The position numbers and the translations under genes are program-made. From Hydractinia symbiolongicarpus (taxonomy: Eukaryota > Cnidaria > Hydrozoa > Anthoathecata > Hydractiniidae), in assembly GCF_029227915.1 (NCBI RefSeq), contig NC_079879.1, positions 23,764,501-23,824,500 on the forward strand: 60,000 bases of DNA. The letters run 5' to 3'. Below, in pieces: positions 1-12,155 of this stretch (position 1 is its first letter; every line of letters starts with the position of its first letter). Below the pieces are notes generated by a model that was given only the letters and a program-made list of their open reading frames with translations, was not told the origin of the DNA and ran no database searches.

Positions 1-496
1 TAATTTTATTCTGTTGTAAAAAAATCTAAATTAAACTTAAACTTAATTTATATAACTTGATATGTTTATAGATTATTTAAACTGATATTCTTCTTAAATT
101 GTGTTCTGTTTTAGGATTTTTATTAAGGGTTGTCACGCCTCCTTAAAACTACTTAACTCTTGTCAATGTAAAGTGTCCTGAAATCTTCTCTGAAAGTATA
201 TATTTTAACAACTCTCTCCTCAAGTTTCCGTATTTTAAGTTTTACAACCGATCACATGCCTCATGGGTACAGCAATAATTTTTTTACTCGTTGTCTCACT
301 TTTAAAATCTCTTAATTTTTTTATGAAAATGCAATTCTTCTCAAAAAAGGGTAAAAATCGAGATAAAAGTCCTCAAATCTTTTCAAATTTGATTCTATAA
401 AAGAGTGGTAACCATGAATATTACAGTTTATTAAGGATTAATGTGTATGTTTTTTGTTTTTTTGTTTTTGCTCATGTATGCGTTCTTTTCATTTAG
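1..496 (+). other. Intron sequence at the window edge, upstream of the first visible HECTD2-like exon
   Basis: No coding signal is seen. The stretch is AT-rich and ends in a T-rich tract followed by the ATTTAG acceptor at 491-496 that opens the first visible exon, so it is best read as the 3' part of an intron of the HECTD2-like gene. Confidence 0.6.
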
Positions 497-3400
497 GCTG
501 GCATCCTAAATAGGCCAAAGAATAATGGCCCTTTAACCTCACCAGTTAGTCCTTCAGAACCCTCCAAGCCTAAAACAGCAAAACAAGATGACCATGTGCT
601 AGTAGAGTTAACTGACCTTAGTAACAGCAACCAAACCAAAACTAATCACCAAAATGTTGGTGCAATTTCAAATAACAAGAGTGATTCTAACACCTTATTA
701 TCAGCTTCATTAGTCTTAAAAACAAATAGTCCAAGGGAGGAAAAAGAAAAAAATGTAGCGTCAAAGAAGCTTCAGTATTATTTGCCTAAATTGGAAGAAA
801 ATAGTGGCACGAAAACTACAAGTAAAAGTAAGCCTTTGACAGAACAACAACTAAGGAGAGAAAGAAGAAGACAGAGACATAAGGATGATAAACCAGACTG
901 CTACAAGTTTCGTAATCAAGATGATTTCTGGTTAGTTCTCCCTTAACGTTAGCAGTAACACATGACAGAAACTTCATCAGACGTTTAATCTATTTTAATA
1001 TTTTATTTTTTAGTGAAGCAGTGTGTGAAGCTAGAATAACAAATGACTATAAAGAGTTACAAAACTTTCTTGAAAAAATCTTTACTTCTTTCTCTGAACT
1101 GGTTAAAGTGTTCAAGGTAGGTTTTTGAGTTTTTAAGGTACCTTACAAAATTTCAAAGTGACCAGTTATAAACAAGTAATTTCCTTGGTAATTTCTTTGG
1201 CAAATTTCTACGGACACATTCTCAATAGGATAATTCTATTTTTAGGTTCAAAAATCTGAAAAGCAAAAGATTCATATTGATATGGATTATTTAGATTATG
1301 TCAATGAGTCGATTATTAGAATGGTAAGTATCCCATTGTTTGCACATTAATAGGATTTTATTATATCTAGAAAAAATAAGAAGGGGTAAAAATGTATTAA
1401 TAAATAAAAAAAAATTATTAAAAGATTTAATTTTAACAAATCTTTTATAGGCATAATACCATTTTAATACACAGAACGTTTTTCAACCAAATCCTCTGCA
1501 AAAAATAAGAAGAAAAACAACTAAAAAATCAAAAGGGGCACTTTAATTATTCTTGTTATTTCATAGGTAAAATAAATGAAAATAGTGCTTCTTTGTAACA
1601 TCATACAGCAAAATTTTCAATTCTTGCATTGAGATCCGAAAGCAAGTTCTCTGTTTTTTAAAAAAATCTGAGACTGTCAAGAGACTGAAATACCTTTGCA
1701 GGTATTCATGATCGTGTGAAACCTAAATTAGAAATTTGATATTTTTTGTTGTGTTTTTATGTCTATTAACGTTTTAACTATTTTTTGTATAGCCTAAAGA
1801 AGTTCAAAAAGTAATTCTTCGTTCCATCATTAATTGCATGTTGAGTGATTTAAGAGGGTGAGTTTTGTATTGATAACATTGAACCACTTCATTACAACTG
1901 TATCTCTGAAATGAAAAAAGTAAATTTTACTCAAATTTTTTTTTACTTTTATCTTTGTTTTTTACTAGAGATCGCTCAAAGGATGATCTAACTGCTTTTA
2001 TGATTTTACTTCTAAATTTGCAATTCTCCGATTCTTCAACATATTCTATCTTTGCTCATGTTATGAGGCAAGTTGCTGCTTTACAAAACAAAGACCACCA
2101 CCATTTAATTAACTGGTTTCGTCTGTAAGTGTATTTTAATTGACTGTAATTGAATCACAACTTATTTTTTATGTATAAGTTAAACCTTATAGTGTTTAAC
2201 ATATCCAATCTTTGGTACAAACATTGCACTCTAATAAGACATTTCTTCTAGGTTGCCTCTCAAGGAATATAAAGATCTTATTGACAGAATCGTCAAATTT
2301 ATCAACTATCGCTTAATTCCATTGAAAAGTGATATTCCTGAAGGAGAGAAGAGCGAATGGTGGGTGCCAAATGCTGTTAAAGTTTTGGCATTGCTAAGTA
2401 TGTTTTTCCTTCCTTTGTAATCATAAGGTTGCAGGTTCGAGTCCCGCACCTCGACACACTTTAATCGTAATGTTGTCAGCACATTTAAAGCCATCCACTG
2501 ACAGCTAAGTAGCTTATATAGCAGGCAAGCAAGGAAGTTAGAGCAAAGCTGTATTTATCTCTAGTGTTAATGTAACATAGGGAGAAAGAATCAGTCGCTA
2601 GAATGGAATCCCCAGGGACGTTAAAACTTTTATTTAATTACTTAAAGCGTTATATGCAAAGACAATGTAACTGCATTAATAAATTCACATGTTTCTTAAA
2701 TATTATATTACTTGCTACTTGAATTTTTTTGGTAATATATATTTGTATTATCCTTTAAGGTGCTGCAAATGAACAATGTCTTCCAATGTTAGTTGAAAGA
2801 CAAAACTTTTATGTCAAAGGGGCTGAAGTGTTGGATTTGGTAAAAGAATATCAAACATGGCAATCTGGCTCTAAGTAAGCATGGTGATTGACGAAATATC
2901 GTACTGCAAAACATAATTTTATTCTTAAATCGCTAAGAATCTTAGAAGAAAGAGTTACAAGTGGTATTGAGAGAACCGTACTGCACTTCAAATGGGCACT
3001 CTAGTTTTACATTTTAATCTTTCTGCTGTCTTTTCTTTCTGCTAAAGTTTTAAAGTTGTTAAAACCAGTAATAAGTATACGTTGTTTATGTTTAGAAGAT
3101 TTTCTTTCTGCCAGTACCCGTTTGTTTTGAGTCTAAAGGCGAAACGATACATCATGCAGAAAGATTCTGAAACGAAGATGCTACTTGAAGCAAGAGTAAG
3201 AATGCAAGTTCTTTTTTTATGAATAGGGAAGTGTGGATTGACTCTCATTGTCCTTAACGTTTTTGGTACCTTGCTTTGTCTATCATCTTTCTGTTTTTTT
3301 AAGAAGCTTTTCACCGTGAATTGGAGTTTACTGTTGAATATTGCCATAAACAATTTTTTTAGATATTTACTAGGACAGATAAAATTTTGCTTTATCATTT

Positions 3401-6400
3401 TGTTATGCGCTGCATAATACTTTGATTGAAACTTTATCGATTCCTTTTGTTTATTTTTCAGCAAAGTTTAATGAAAAATTTTCGTCAGAAGCAAGCACCC
3501 AACATGGGAATGTTGTTTCTAAACTTAAACATCAGAAGAAAATTCATATTAGAAGATTCTCTGCAAGAGGTAAGAAATCGATTTGTGATTTGAAATAGAA
3601 GGGTAGATACTGATAATTCGTAAAACTGACTGTGAGAGTTGTTAGCCTTGATTTAGTCGCAAACCAAGAAACTTAAATGGGCAATTCACTTTTTATATAA
3701 AGAGTGCCAAATTTAAAAAATCGCCCTGAAAATTACGAAAATTGTAAACAAACTAAACAATTTGCATAAGGAAATTTAAGTCCTACGTACAGTTTGTCAG
3801 AGATAACACCCTTGCAACTTATCTTACAGTGGCACTAACTACTTAAGAATATGACATTAAACATTTTAAAATACTTTTGAAATAAACAATTGGGCCCGTA
3901 CAATCTTATCTAGGTAAACATTGACTACACAAGTTTTTTTCATAAGTAGCTAGCTAAACAATGTTTGGGGAAAAATGTTTTTATAAAAGGTATTGTGTGT
4001 ATTGATGTGATCTGCTATCGATGTAATAGTTTTCTAAATTTTATCACTGCAAGGTGATAAACATTTCAGAAAATTAACTCTCGTAAAAACAGATTTTTTC
4101 GTGAAATTAAAAAATTATCACGATTGTTTAAAGATGTTTTTATTCTCTGATTAGCGAATTAATTTGACATCAAGAAAAAATTATTTCCGAAAGTTAAGGT
4201 TATATTTAGTAAGTGTTTTTATAGATTGTCATGTATCACCTAGAATGAGTTTGAAACGGTCCTTAGCAACCAATGTGTAACTAATTACGTCATAACCGCA
4301 TTCACGAAGTTGTATATATATTTATTTAGATTTCAATGAAACAAAAAGACTTACGAAAAAAGCTACGGGTTATTTTCAAAGGGGAACCTGGTATAGATTT
4401 GGGTGGCGTAAGTAAGGAATGGTTTTTCCTAATCATGCAGCGATTTTTCAATGAAAATTATGGTAAGTGTGCCCACCCTTATTAATCTTCATTCCTTTGA
4501 TTTTGGATATCAACTAAATCACATAGATTAATTAATGACCTGTTTAGGGAATCCTATTGGTTGCACCTAGAAATTCTTGTCCCCAGGACTCTTTCGGCCA
4601 AACCTGTATCGTCGGATGTATAAAAAGGCAAGAAGCGCTGCGATCGAGGTTGCCTATAGGATTCTTTTTATGCGAAAATAGTGTAACTATTGTAATTACT
4701 TTTTCGGATTCATCGACGCTCGATAACTCTTCGATGTGTGAAATTCACGAAAATGTGAAGAGTGGTTGTTGACAGCGGTCGCACAAGTAACACACTGTAC
4801 TTTTTGTTACCGATATTTTGTGTTATCTTTTTTTAGGTATGTTTAAATATGACAACAAGCTGCACACGTGGTGGTTTAATTCTTCAAGTAAAGAAAATTA
4901 CCAAGAATTTAACCTCTGTGGAGTTGTATCTTCTCGTGCTTTAAGGAAAAAGCGAATTTTCAATCTTGTTCCCAGGGCATTTTGCCTTTTGATTAATTTG
5001 ATAGCGGTAAAGTTGTTTTTCGCTCCGTAATAAAGTCTCCGGGGCCAAGAGGTGACGAAGATGGCGAATGTCATCCCATTTAGGTTTCTCACGTCAGCTT
5101 CTAACGGCGATAACTTAAAAGCGTAAATAAAACCACGTGTCACTTTTTATCTATCATAGTTTGACGGTGATCGATTTAAAATACTATCGACTCTTAATTA
5201 ATGGACGCTGTAAAAAGTGGACACCTCCAATAAACAAAGAAAAAGTGATTTCACCGGCATAAACACGGTTAAACCCGTATAGTAGACTGAGACAGTCTTT
5301 CAGTGCACGAATTCAACGAGAATTTCTCTCTAATTAGTAAAGGGGAAAAATTTTTTATGTGATATGTGTTTCATATCTGACTTGTTGCATTACACAGTTC
5401 TACTAAAGATTTTTCAAATAAACTGACAGTTATGTCGATATGAGCGTTTTCTCTCACTTTAAACTATGCTAAATTGACCTACCTAGCTTGCAGAAAAATG
5501 AGATTCTCTAAATATCGGACACCTCTAATTAGTGAACAAAATTTGATTGTACCACAGGTTGCCGCTAATTACGGAATCTGCTGTAGCAGTAACAACTTCT
5601 AACCTGTACACTGTTACTTTGCTTACTTATTCGATAAAAGTTGCTTTCAGTACCGAGTTTTTATCTTTCTCTCCGACGCCATCCCGAATATCTGTAAAAA
5701 ATTCAGAGGTCTATTAAATGCGAGGTTTAAAAACATTTGGTTTTAAATTTGTGCTAATTCTGCTGATAGAAATATAAATGATTAAGATTTTGTAACTGTG
5801 TAGTCTTGGAAGATTATTTTCCTGAGCAAAATTTTAGTTGATGGGTTTAGCTATGTATAACAGCATCAATCTTGATATTCGGTTTCCACCTTGTGTGTAC
5901 AAGAAGCTACTCAGCCCTGCGATTGTTCCGTACAACAACCCGCATGCGCCAGTGGGAGTGACGCCGTTGGGAATGAATGACTTTAAACAAGTCTACCCAG
6001 TGAGTATATTAAAATATACGAAAGCGTACGTTTCTATGAAAAGAAAATTTTGCTTAAACCCTTATACTCCGAAATACACTAATTGACGTCTCACCAATGC
6101 GGAATACAAAATACATTTAGATTGTTCACACTAATAATGAGAATATGTGACTCTTCAAAAAACTGCTGTGGATACACAGTCTCATGTGTGTCTTATTTAC
6201 GCGCTATGTTACCGATAACAAGCAAAATTCAAAGTATGAGGTATTGGTGGGCAGAACAAAAATGTCAAATCTTCTATACATTGAGTTTTCTACAACTTTT
6301 TTCCTGGTCATTTTGCCTTTTCCGTAAAAACGGCTCAGGGACCAAGAGACCCAGGAAGACAAGATTGATATTTTAGGCATGCTTCATGTTTTATAGGACC

Positions 6401-9294
6401 TTGCGAATGGACTACAAGAACTTATAGAGTATCAGGGCGATGTTGAAGACGATCTATGTCAATCGTTTCAGGTTAAACTTGCTACTTTTTGCGAATATGT
6501 ATCTCTGTTGTGAATATCGATTATATTTCGGTATCAATCGGTACTATCGCTACATTTCTATGATCTTCATTCTGTTTTATTAATTTGCAGAACGCTGCGT
6601 GAAAATAACAACTTTTTCCCAATATTTCAGGTTTCATATACAGAATTTGGCCAGGTTATCACGAGAATGTTAAAGCCCGATGGGCATAAAATCCCTGTTA
6701 CGAATCACAACCGGCAAGGTATTATTTGAAAATTACGACCGAAATGAAAAATAGCGCGAAACAAATCAGTTCAATGTTGTTTCTGTTTAATAAGTACAGC
6801 CTTTCTAACTCAATTTAATTCAGGAAACTGCGCTTTCCGTGTATATAGTATATAAAACTTGCGCATAAGAATATTTTCTGGTAGCCGTTCTTTTGCTTTG
6901 GCAGCTTTGGAAGTTGAGTCAAGATTTTAAGACTTTTTGTAACGAACATATTCTTCAACAAAAAATTAAAACCTTGTTAACGCTACCATTTTTAGTATCA
7001 TGGGGATTAAGCATTAAAGCCGACTTGCTTTTATGTACACACTTTCTAAAGTTATAGCACGCTATAACACTTGTTTTTTCTGTTATAGAATATGTGAATC
7101 TATACATTGATTATCTTCTTAACAGATGCATATATCAACAATTTTATTCTTTCTATCATGGATTTCATAGCGTGTGTGCTTCAAACGCTTTGCTAGTAAG
7201 TGTGTTGATGTGTGTTAATTCCGTCTTTTGCTGCATAAAAAAAATACTAATTTTTTCTAAAGAATACTGGGGCACGTTCTTATTTTGCACTTTAAAACCG
7301 GATTGCTAATGAAAGCAGTTGATCTGATTGGACAAAAATGAGTAAGCTCCCGAAATTACTCCACCCTGAGACAAGTGACACATCTATTAGTTTCCAAAGA
7401 AATTGGCTGGAATCTAATTTCTGTTCGCGTAATTTTACAAACAACCAATGTTTATATTTTTTTTAAAAAAAATTCGTTTTAAGGTGATTTTCTATTAAGC
7501 GCTAGCGTCATTAAAACAAGAAAGGCCTGTGAATGAGTCTGTGTCTTGCAACTTGAAATCACTTGGTTTTAACCATTAACAAAAATACATTCCTTTTTCT
7601 TAGCTCTTACGCCCAGAAGAGGTTGAAACTTTAGTAATCGGAAATTCTGAATTCAACATAAAAGATTTGGAAAAAGTTACGGTATACGATGGCTACAATA
7701 AAATGGACAGCACGATAAGGTAAAATAAATTTCCGGTAAATTTTATTCTATATAAGTGAAGCAATGACCCGGCAAGCGAGAAGCCCCAGGTTTAAGTCTC
7801 ACTGAATCTACACTACATTTTTATACAAGCAACATGAAGCTTAAACCCTTTAAAAAACAAAGATATTTGTAAGAAGTGAGTAAAAAGGAGAAACAACAGG
7901 AATAATAAAAGCAACATCTTCATTCAAAGACTTTTCTTTTTCTGAAAGTCATGCAATTTTTATATAACAAAAAGGTGATGAAAAGTAGATTTCGATTGGC
8001 GCGCCAGCCTGGTGACTGAGTTATCAAACACGTTAATTTTGTCTTTCGGAGTAGATAGTCAACAAGCAGCATGTAAGCAACAAGAAAGTATGAGCCTGTC
8101 AAATACAGAAACTTCAGTAACGACGAACCTGGGCTTTCATATTGTTTTTAAAAATTGTGTATGTTGCAACACTTGGAAGTTTGTGTGAAGATTTTTATCG
8201 TACTATATATCACATATGATATGTGATGTGATATGTACTAATATGTGTGATATATAGTACTTATATAAGACTATATATATATGTGTATATATTGAGTTAT
8301 TTTTGGATTTTCCAGGTACTTATGGGAAACTGTATTCGAGTATCCTCAGAAGATGCAACGCAAATTTCTCTTCTTCTGTACTGGTAGTGACCGCATTCCG
8401 ATAGGCGGTATGAAAGAAATGAAATTTAAAATCACGAAAATTGGTGGGCGCAGTGCAGCTCAAATGTAAGCTAAGTTTTGGGATTTTCATTCGCATGCCG
8501 AAATTGGGTTCTTACGCGGGTTATTACTATCAATATAGCTGCGATTATAATGGGTTCTTCGGTTAAAAAAACAGTTTTAAATAAGGAACTTGTTAGGCTT
8601 TTGACTCACAGACTGATACAAAGCGACTTTTATATTATAGACTAGTCGGTAGTTTGTGGAAAAACCATGGGAATTTCACCCGTCACAGCAAGACCGATCA
8701 AACTACATCACACTTTTTCTTTGTAGTTTCGAAATGTGTTGCGTAGTTAACACTCGACTATTATTACAGAGTGTAGCCGGGGGACTCGGCATTAAAACGC
8801 TGGAATTAAGCCACCAATAATCAAGTGTTGATCGCCAGGTTGAGCGCTCAAGTGTAGTTATGCCATGGCACACATCTGGTTGGAGCCCTTTATCTTGGAT
8901 GTCATATTAATGTGGCCCTATCTAGACGAAGTCCACCAACCTCGTTTTAAGGACATTTCACTTTTTAATGGCATAAATGGCGTAAACGTCTTAGGGGCCA
9001 CAAAACCCTGGTAACAAAGTTGGGGCCCTATATAACTTTCTTAAAGCAACATTAATAGGACAGGTTTTAGTTTTTGTGTATGTAAGTTTAACCGTGGATA
9101 TTTAAAAACGCTACCAAGACGGCTAAAAACATCTTATATTTTACTATTAAATACTTTCTTCTTGTGTTTGTAGGTTACCTATGGCGCATACATGTTTTAA
9201 TCAACTGTGTCTTCCAGCTTATAAGAATCGAAAAGTGTTACAGAAGAAACTTTCGATTGCTATCGAGAATGCTGAAGGCTTTGGATTGGAGTGA
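497..9294 (+). CDS. HECTD2: HECTD2-like HECT-type E3 ubiquitin ligase (5' end outside window)
   Basis: E3 ligase of the HECT class: it accepts ubiquitin from an E2 on a catalytic cysteine and passes it to substrates. Coding exons read by splice sites and frame: 497-930, 1014-1116, 1246-1323, 1793-1857, 1969-2124, 2252-2397, 2760-2874, 3096-3195, 3462-3569, 4330-4462, 4837-4925, 5838-5999, 6397-6471, 6631-6718, 7089-7195, 7604-7719, 8316-8465, 9174-9294. They give about 781 residues ending in a TGA. The first exon encodes a low-complexity, Lys/Arg-rich linker. The helical middle ([15 protein letters not shown]) leads into the HECT domain: [59 protein letters not shown] and FTGSDR-like segments in the family order. 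The catalytic Cys is in [12 protein letters not shown] (codon 9193-9195), and the end is EGFGLE. The match is better to HECTD2 than to UBE3A through the whole HECT domain. Length is close to the vertebrate protein, so only a short N-terminal part is missing. A polyadenylation-like AATAAA lies at 9713-9718. Confidence 0.93.
2412..2626 (+). repeat. tRNA-derived SINE-like copy (5'-truncated)
   Basis: It contains a near-canonical pol III B box, GGTTCGAGTCC (2434-2444), within AATCATAAGGTTGCAGG. Its tail, GCTAGAATGGAATCCCCAGG, is shared with the copy at 38190-38446. No A box is seen on the 5' side, so this copy looks truncated. It starts about 15 bp inside a HECTD2 intron. Confidence 0.6.
8196..8266. 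repeat. AT-rich imperfect palindrome in a HECTD2 intron
   Basis: TACTATATATCACA and TGTGATATATAGTA face each other across about 30 bases of further AT/GT repeat. The arms could form a cruciform or hairpin. It may be a short simple-repeat palindrome with no function. Confidence 0.5.
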
Positions 9295-12155
9295 TGTCGT
9301 CTTTCACGTGTACGACGGCTTGTATATGTGGTAAAAACGAATCCCAGGAACTCTTCCCCTGACGCTATGATCGAGATTGACCCAAGAAATATTTTAACTA
9401 TGCCCCATTTAAAACTTGTTGTAAGGTCAAGTTGTAGGAAACCAAGATAACTTCTGAAGGTTATATTGATGCTTCTTTTTAACAGAGCTTGAAATGTTTT
9501 AATTGTGTATAAATTCACACGTGTACGATCACCTCATTCTGAGGGCCGCTAGATTTTGTTATCAGGCGAGACCACCTGAAAAAACCCTGAAAGCCACTGA
9601 GGATGAGGATCAGCTTCACAAAATAGGAATGATAGTTTTAAATTTTATTTAATATATTTATTAATTATTATGTGATATATTTTTGCTGAATGATCAAACA
9701 ATTCTAGTCGCCAATAAATCTGGCACTTTTCCCGAAAAGGTTAATTTATTATGCAGTTAGGCATCGCCCGAATAAAAATCTTATTGAATTTTATTGGATA
9801 TTTCGTGATGTTTTACATCAATAAGTCAATGAACTTTCAATGATCCGTAAACGCGTGTTTTCAAGAGACAAATTGGAGGATGTATTCGTTAAGGGCATAT
9901 TTCTAAGCATGTGCACCTTTGATTGCTTTTTGATTTCATTCGAAACATTAGGTTTGTAGAAAATAGTGCACACAAATACTTAATAAACTAGCAGTGGACT
10001 ATTTTTCATCTTGCTTATCTGTTTGTTTGCAATGAAAATAAGTTATGCGACATTCTTTTTTTATTTTTTGCTCCATTCCACAATTCGTCTCGTTAAAAAA
10101 CTTTTCAAATTTGTTTTTAATAGAACTAGTTACTGTTGTATATATTGGTCAAACATATGTAAATATTTGTATATATATATGCATTGCATACTACTCTGGT
10201 GTACATAGCATAATTACCGCCAAGCTGCTATAAAAAACTAAAAATATTGAGAAAAAAATTAACTAAAGAGCTATTCTTTCCCTTTTGAAAGTATTGTGTA
10301 CGATTTTTCCTCCAGCAAGTGTTAAGTGAAACAATCTCAGGGTAGCCAACTATAATATATGTTAAGAGGATAGTAGTTGTTCTCTGTCCCTTTTTTTTTC
10401 CGGGAAGAGCCATAGAACTCAGTTGAAATGTCTTCTACTTTTATTACCGGCAAATCCTAAAATTTTATTAGAAAAAAATTAGACTGATATTCGGCAATTT
10501 TTGGCAAAGACTAACAAATTTCATTGTCACTGAATTGGAAACTCATCGCCGAATAATAATATAGTTTCCAGTAAGGAATTTTCTCAAGGTATTTATCCAC
10601 TTTAATCTCGGAGTGTGTAACCTCGATTCAGAGTGTGACATCTGTCAATAAGCGTAGTGGGAGTCGAAAATCACTTAAAACAACGTTGCGTATTTCGAAA
10701 AAAAAAATTCAGAAAATTAGAGAATGGGCAATCAACATCTTTTAACTGTTAGTTCTTTAGAAAAAATTTACAGAGAATACAGCTTCACGGCTACCGTAGT
10801 TTTAAACCTGTTTTTCTCAGATTAATTTCTCAAAGATTTCAAAGAAACAACGAAAGCAATCGTTTCCAATGGTGAAGCCGTTGTCAAGGCTACAATAAAG
10901 GTAATGTAAAAACACTTTTTTTAAGTTACAAAAAAAAGATTCGACATTAAGATGGTGTTGAAATTTTTAAAATAATTATTTGTCGTAGTATTGTTCTTCT
11001 TTCTTCTTTCATTTGTCGTTTATTCACCGAGGAATATTCATAAACATTTCAAAATTATTTAATTGTCTAGTTCACAACTCTATGTTACGCAACACACTTA
11101 GACAACTTCGTCCTCAGTGCTATTCGACGCTGCGCTCATTGTCGCTAGATCTAAAAATTCTGATTTTCGATTGAAGGGTGCACCCGTACTTTGAATTTTT
11201 CTGTTGACGTCAATCTTCTAAAAAAAGCGGCATTCACTGTCACATGCTTTTCAATACAAAATATATTCGTCTAAGAAACGAAAAACACGTTAAATATGTC
11301 ATAAATCCTCGGTGGTTGAAGACCAATTCGGATCATTTGGAAAATCAGCAAGATACTTCGATAAGCTGGTTCTGAAGCGTTTTTCGACTTCATAAGGTCA
11401 GTGTTCCATGTTAAATTCGTTACAGAGAGAATCGTTAATGATTTTTAGGACCCAGCACCAGTTATATACGAGTTTCCATCTTTTTAAATGACCTTCATCT
11501 CAGTACCATTTTCTTGAGTTTTTCAATTTTTTTTTTTTTGAATAAGGCCAAAGTATTGTATGGTCAAAATCTTCGAGTTCAAAGGAAGAAATCACACCGC
11601 TTTTGGTGGTGAATAGTACCAGTCATAATATGAAGGTAAAAAGCGCAAAAGAAAGTAAATTTTAAAAATAAAAAACTGATAACCATACGGAACGCCAATT
11701 CTTGTCAGCATTGAATCATCGTTGACAAAAAAAATTCGTTACACGTTTTTAATTACCGAGTAGATGTTTTTTGGTAGAGAAAAACCTATAAGGTTCTTAA
11801 AAGAAAAATTATTCGCATTGCAATCAAAGTCAGAATGTAACAGTTTCGGTAACATTCGTTACGTTACGTTAACATTTGTTACGTAATTTTCTAACATTTT
11901 ATTGCAAATGCGCTCCGTTTGACAAATTGCGACTACAAATGTTGACTAGGGAAGAAAAGGAAGAGAAAATAGCTGTGTGAAAAAACGTAAAAAAATAGAT
12001 CCCAGACCTCAAAAAAGGGAAATTGATAAATTATTCATGATTGCATTTGTAATTTATGCAGCAAAAACAATGATCTCAACCACCCTTTTTAACTAACTTG
12101 AAGTATGGCCAACAAGTAAGGCGCACTTGCACGTATAGCCTCTAGTGGCAAAAAA
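9295..12155. other. Intergenic region between HECTD2-like and CARF-like genes
   Basis: It holds the likely HECTD2 3' UTR (AATAAA at 9713-9718) and AT-rich spacer. Short ORFs here have no recognisable domain. The last few hundred bases should contain the promoter and 5' UTR of the downstream gene, but no clear TATA or initiator arrangement stands out. Confidence 0.5.

Noticed and set aside
2434-2444. Possible tRNA gene, from the GGTTCGAGTCC B box
   Set aside because: No acceptor stem, anticodon arm or A box around it; the shared tail with another copy shows a SINE.
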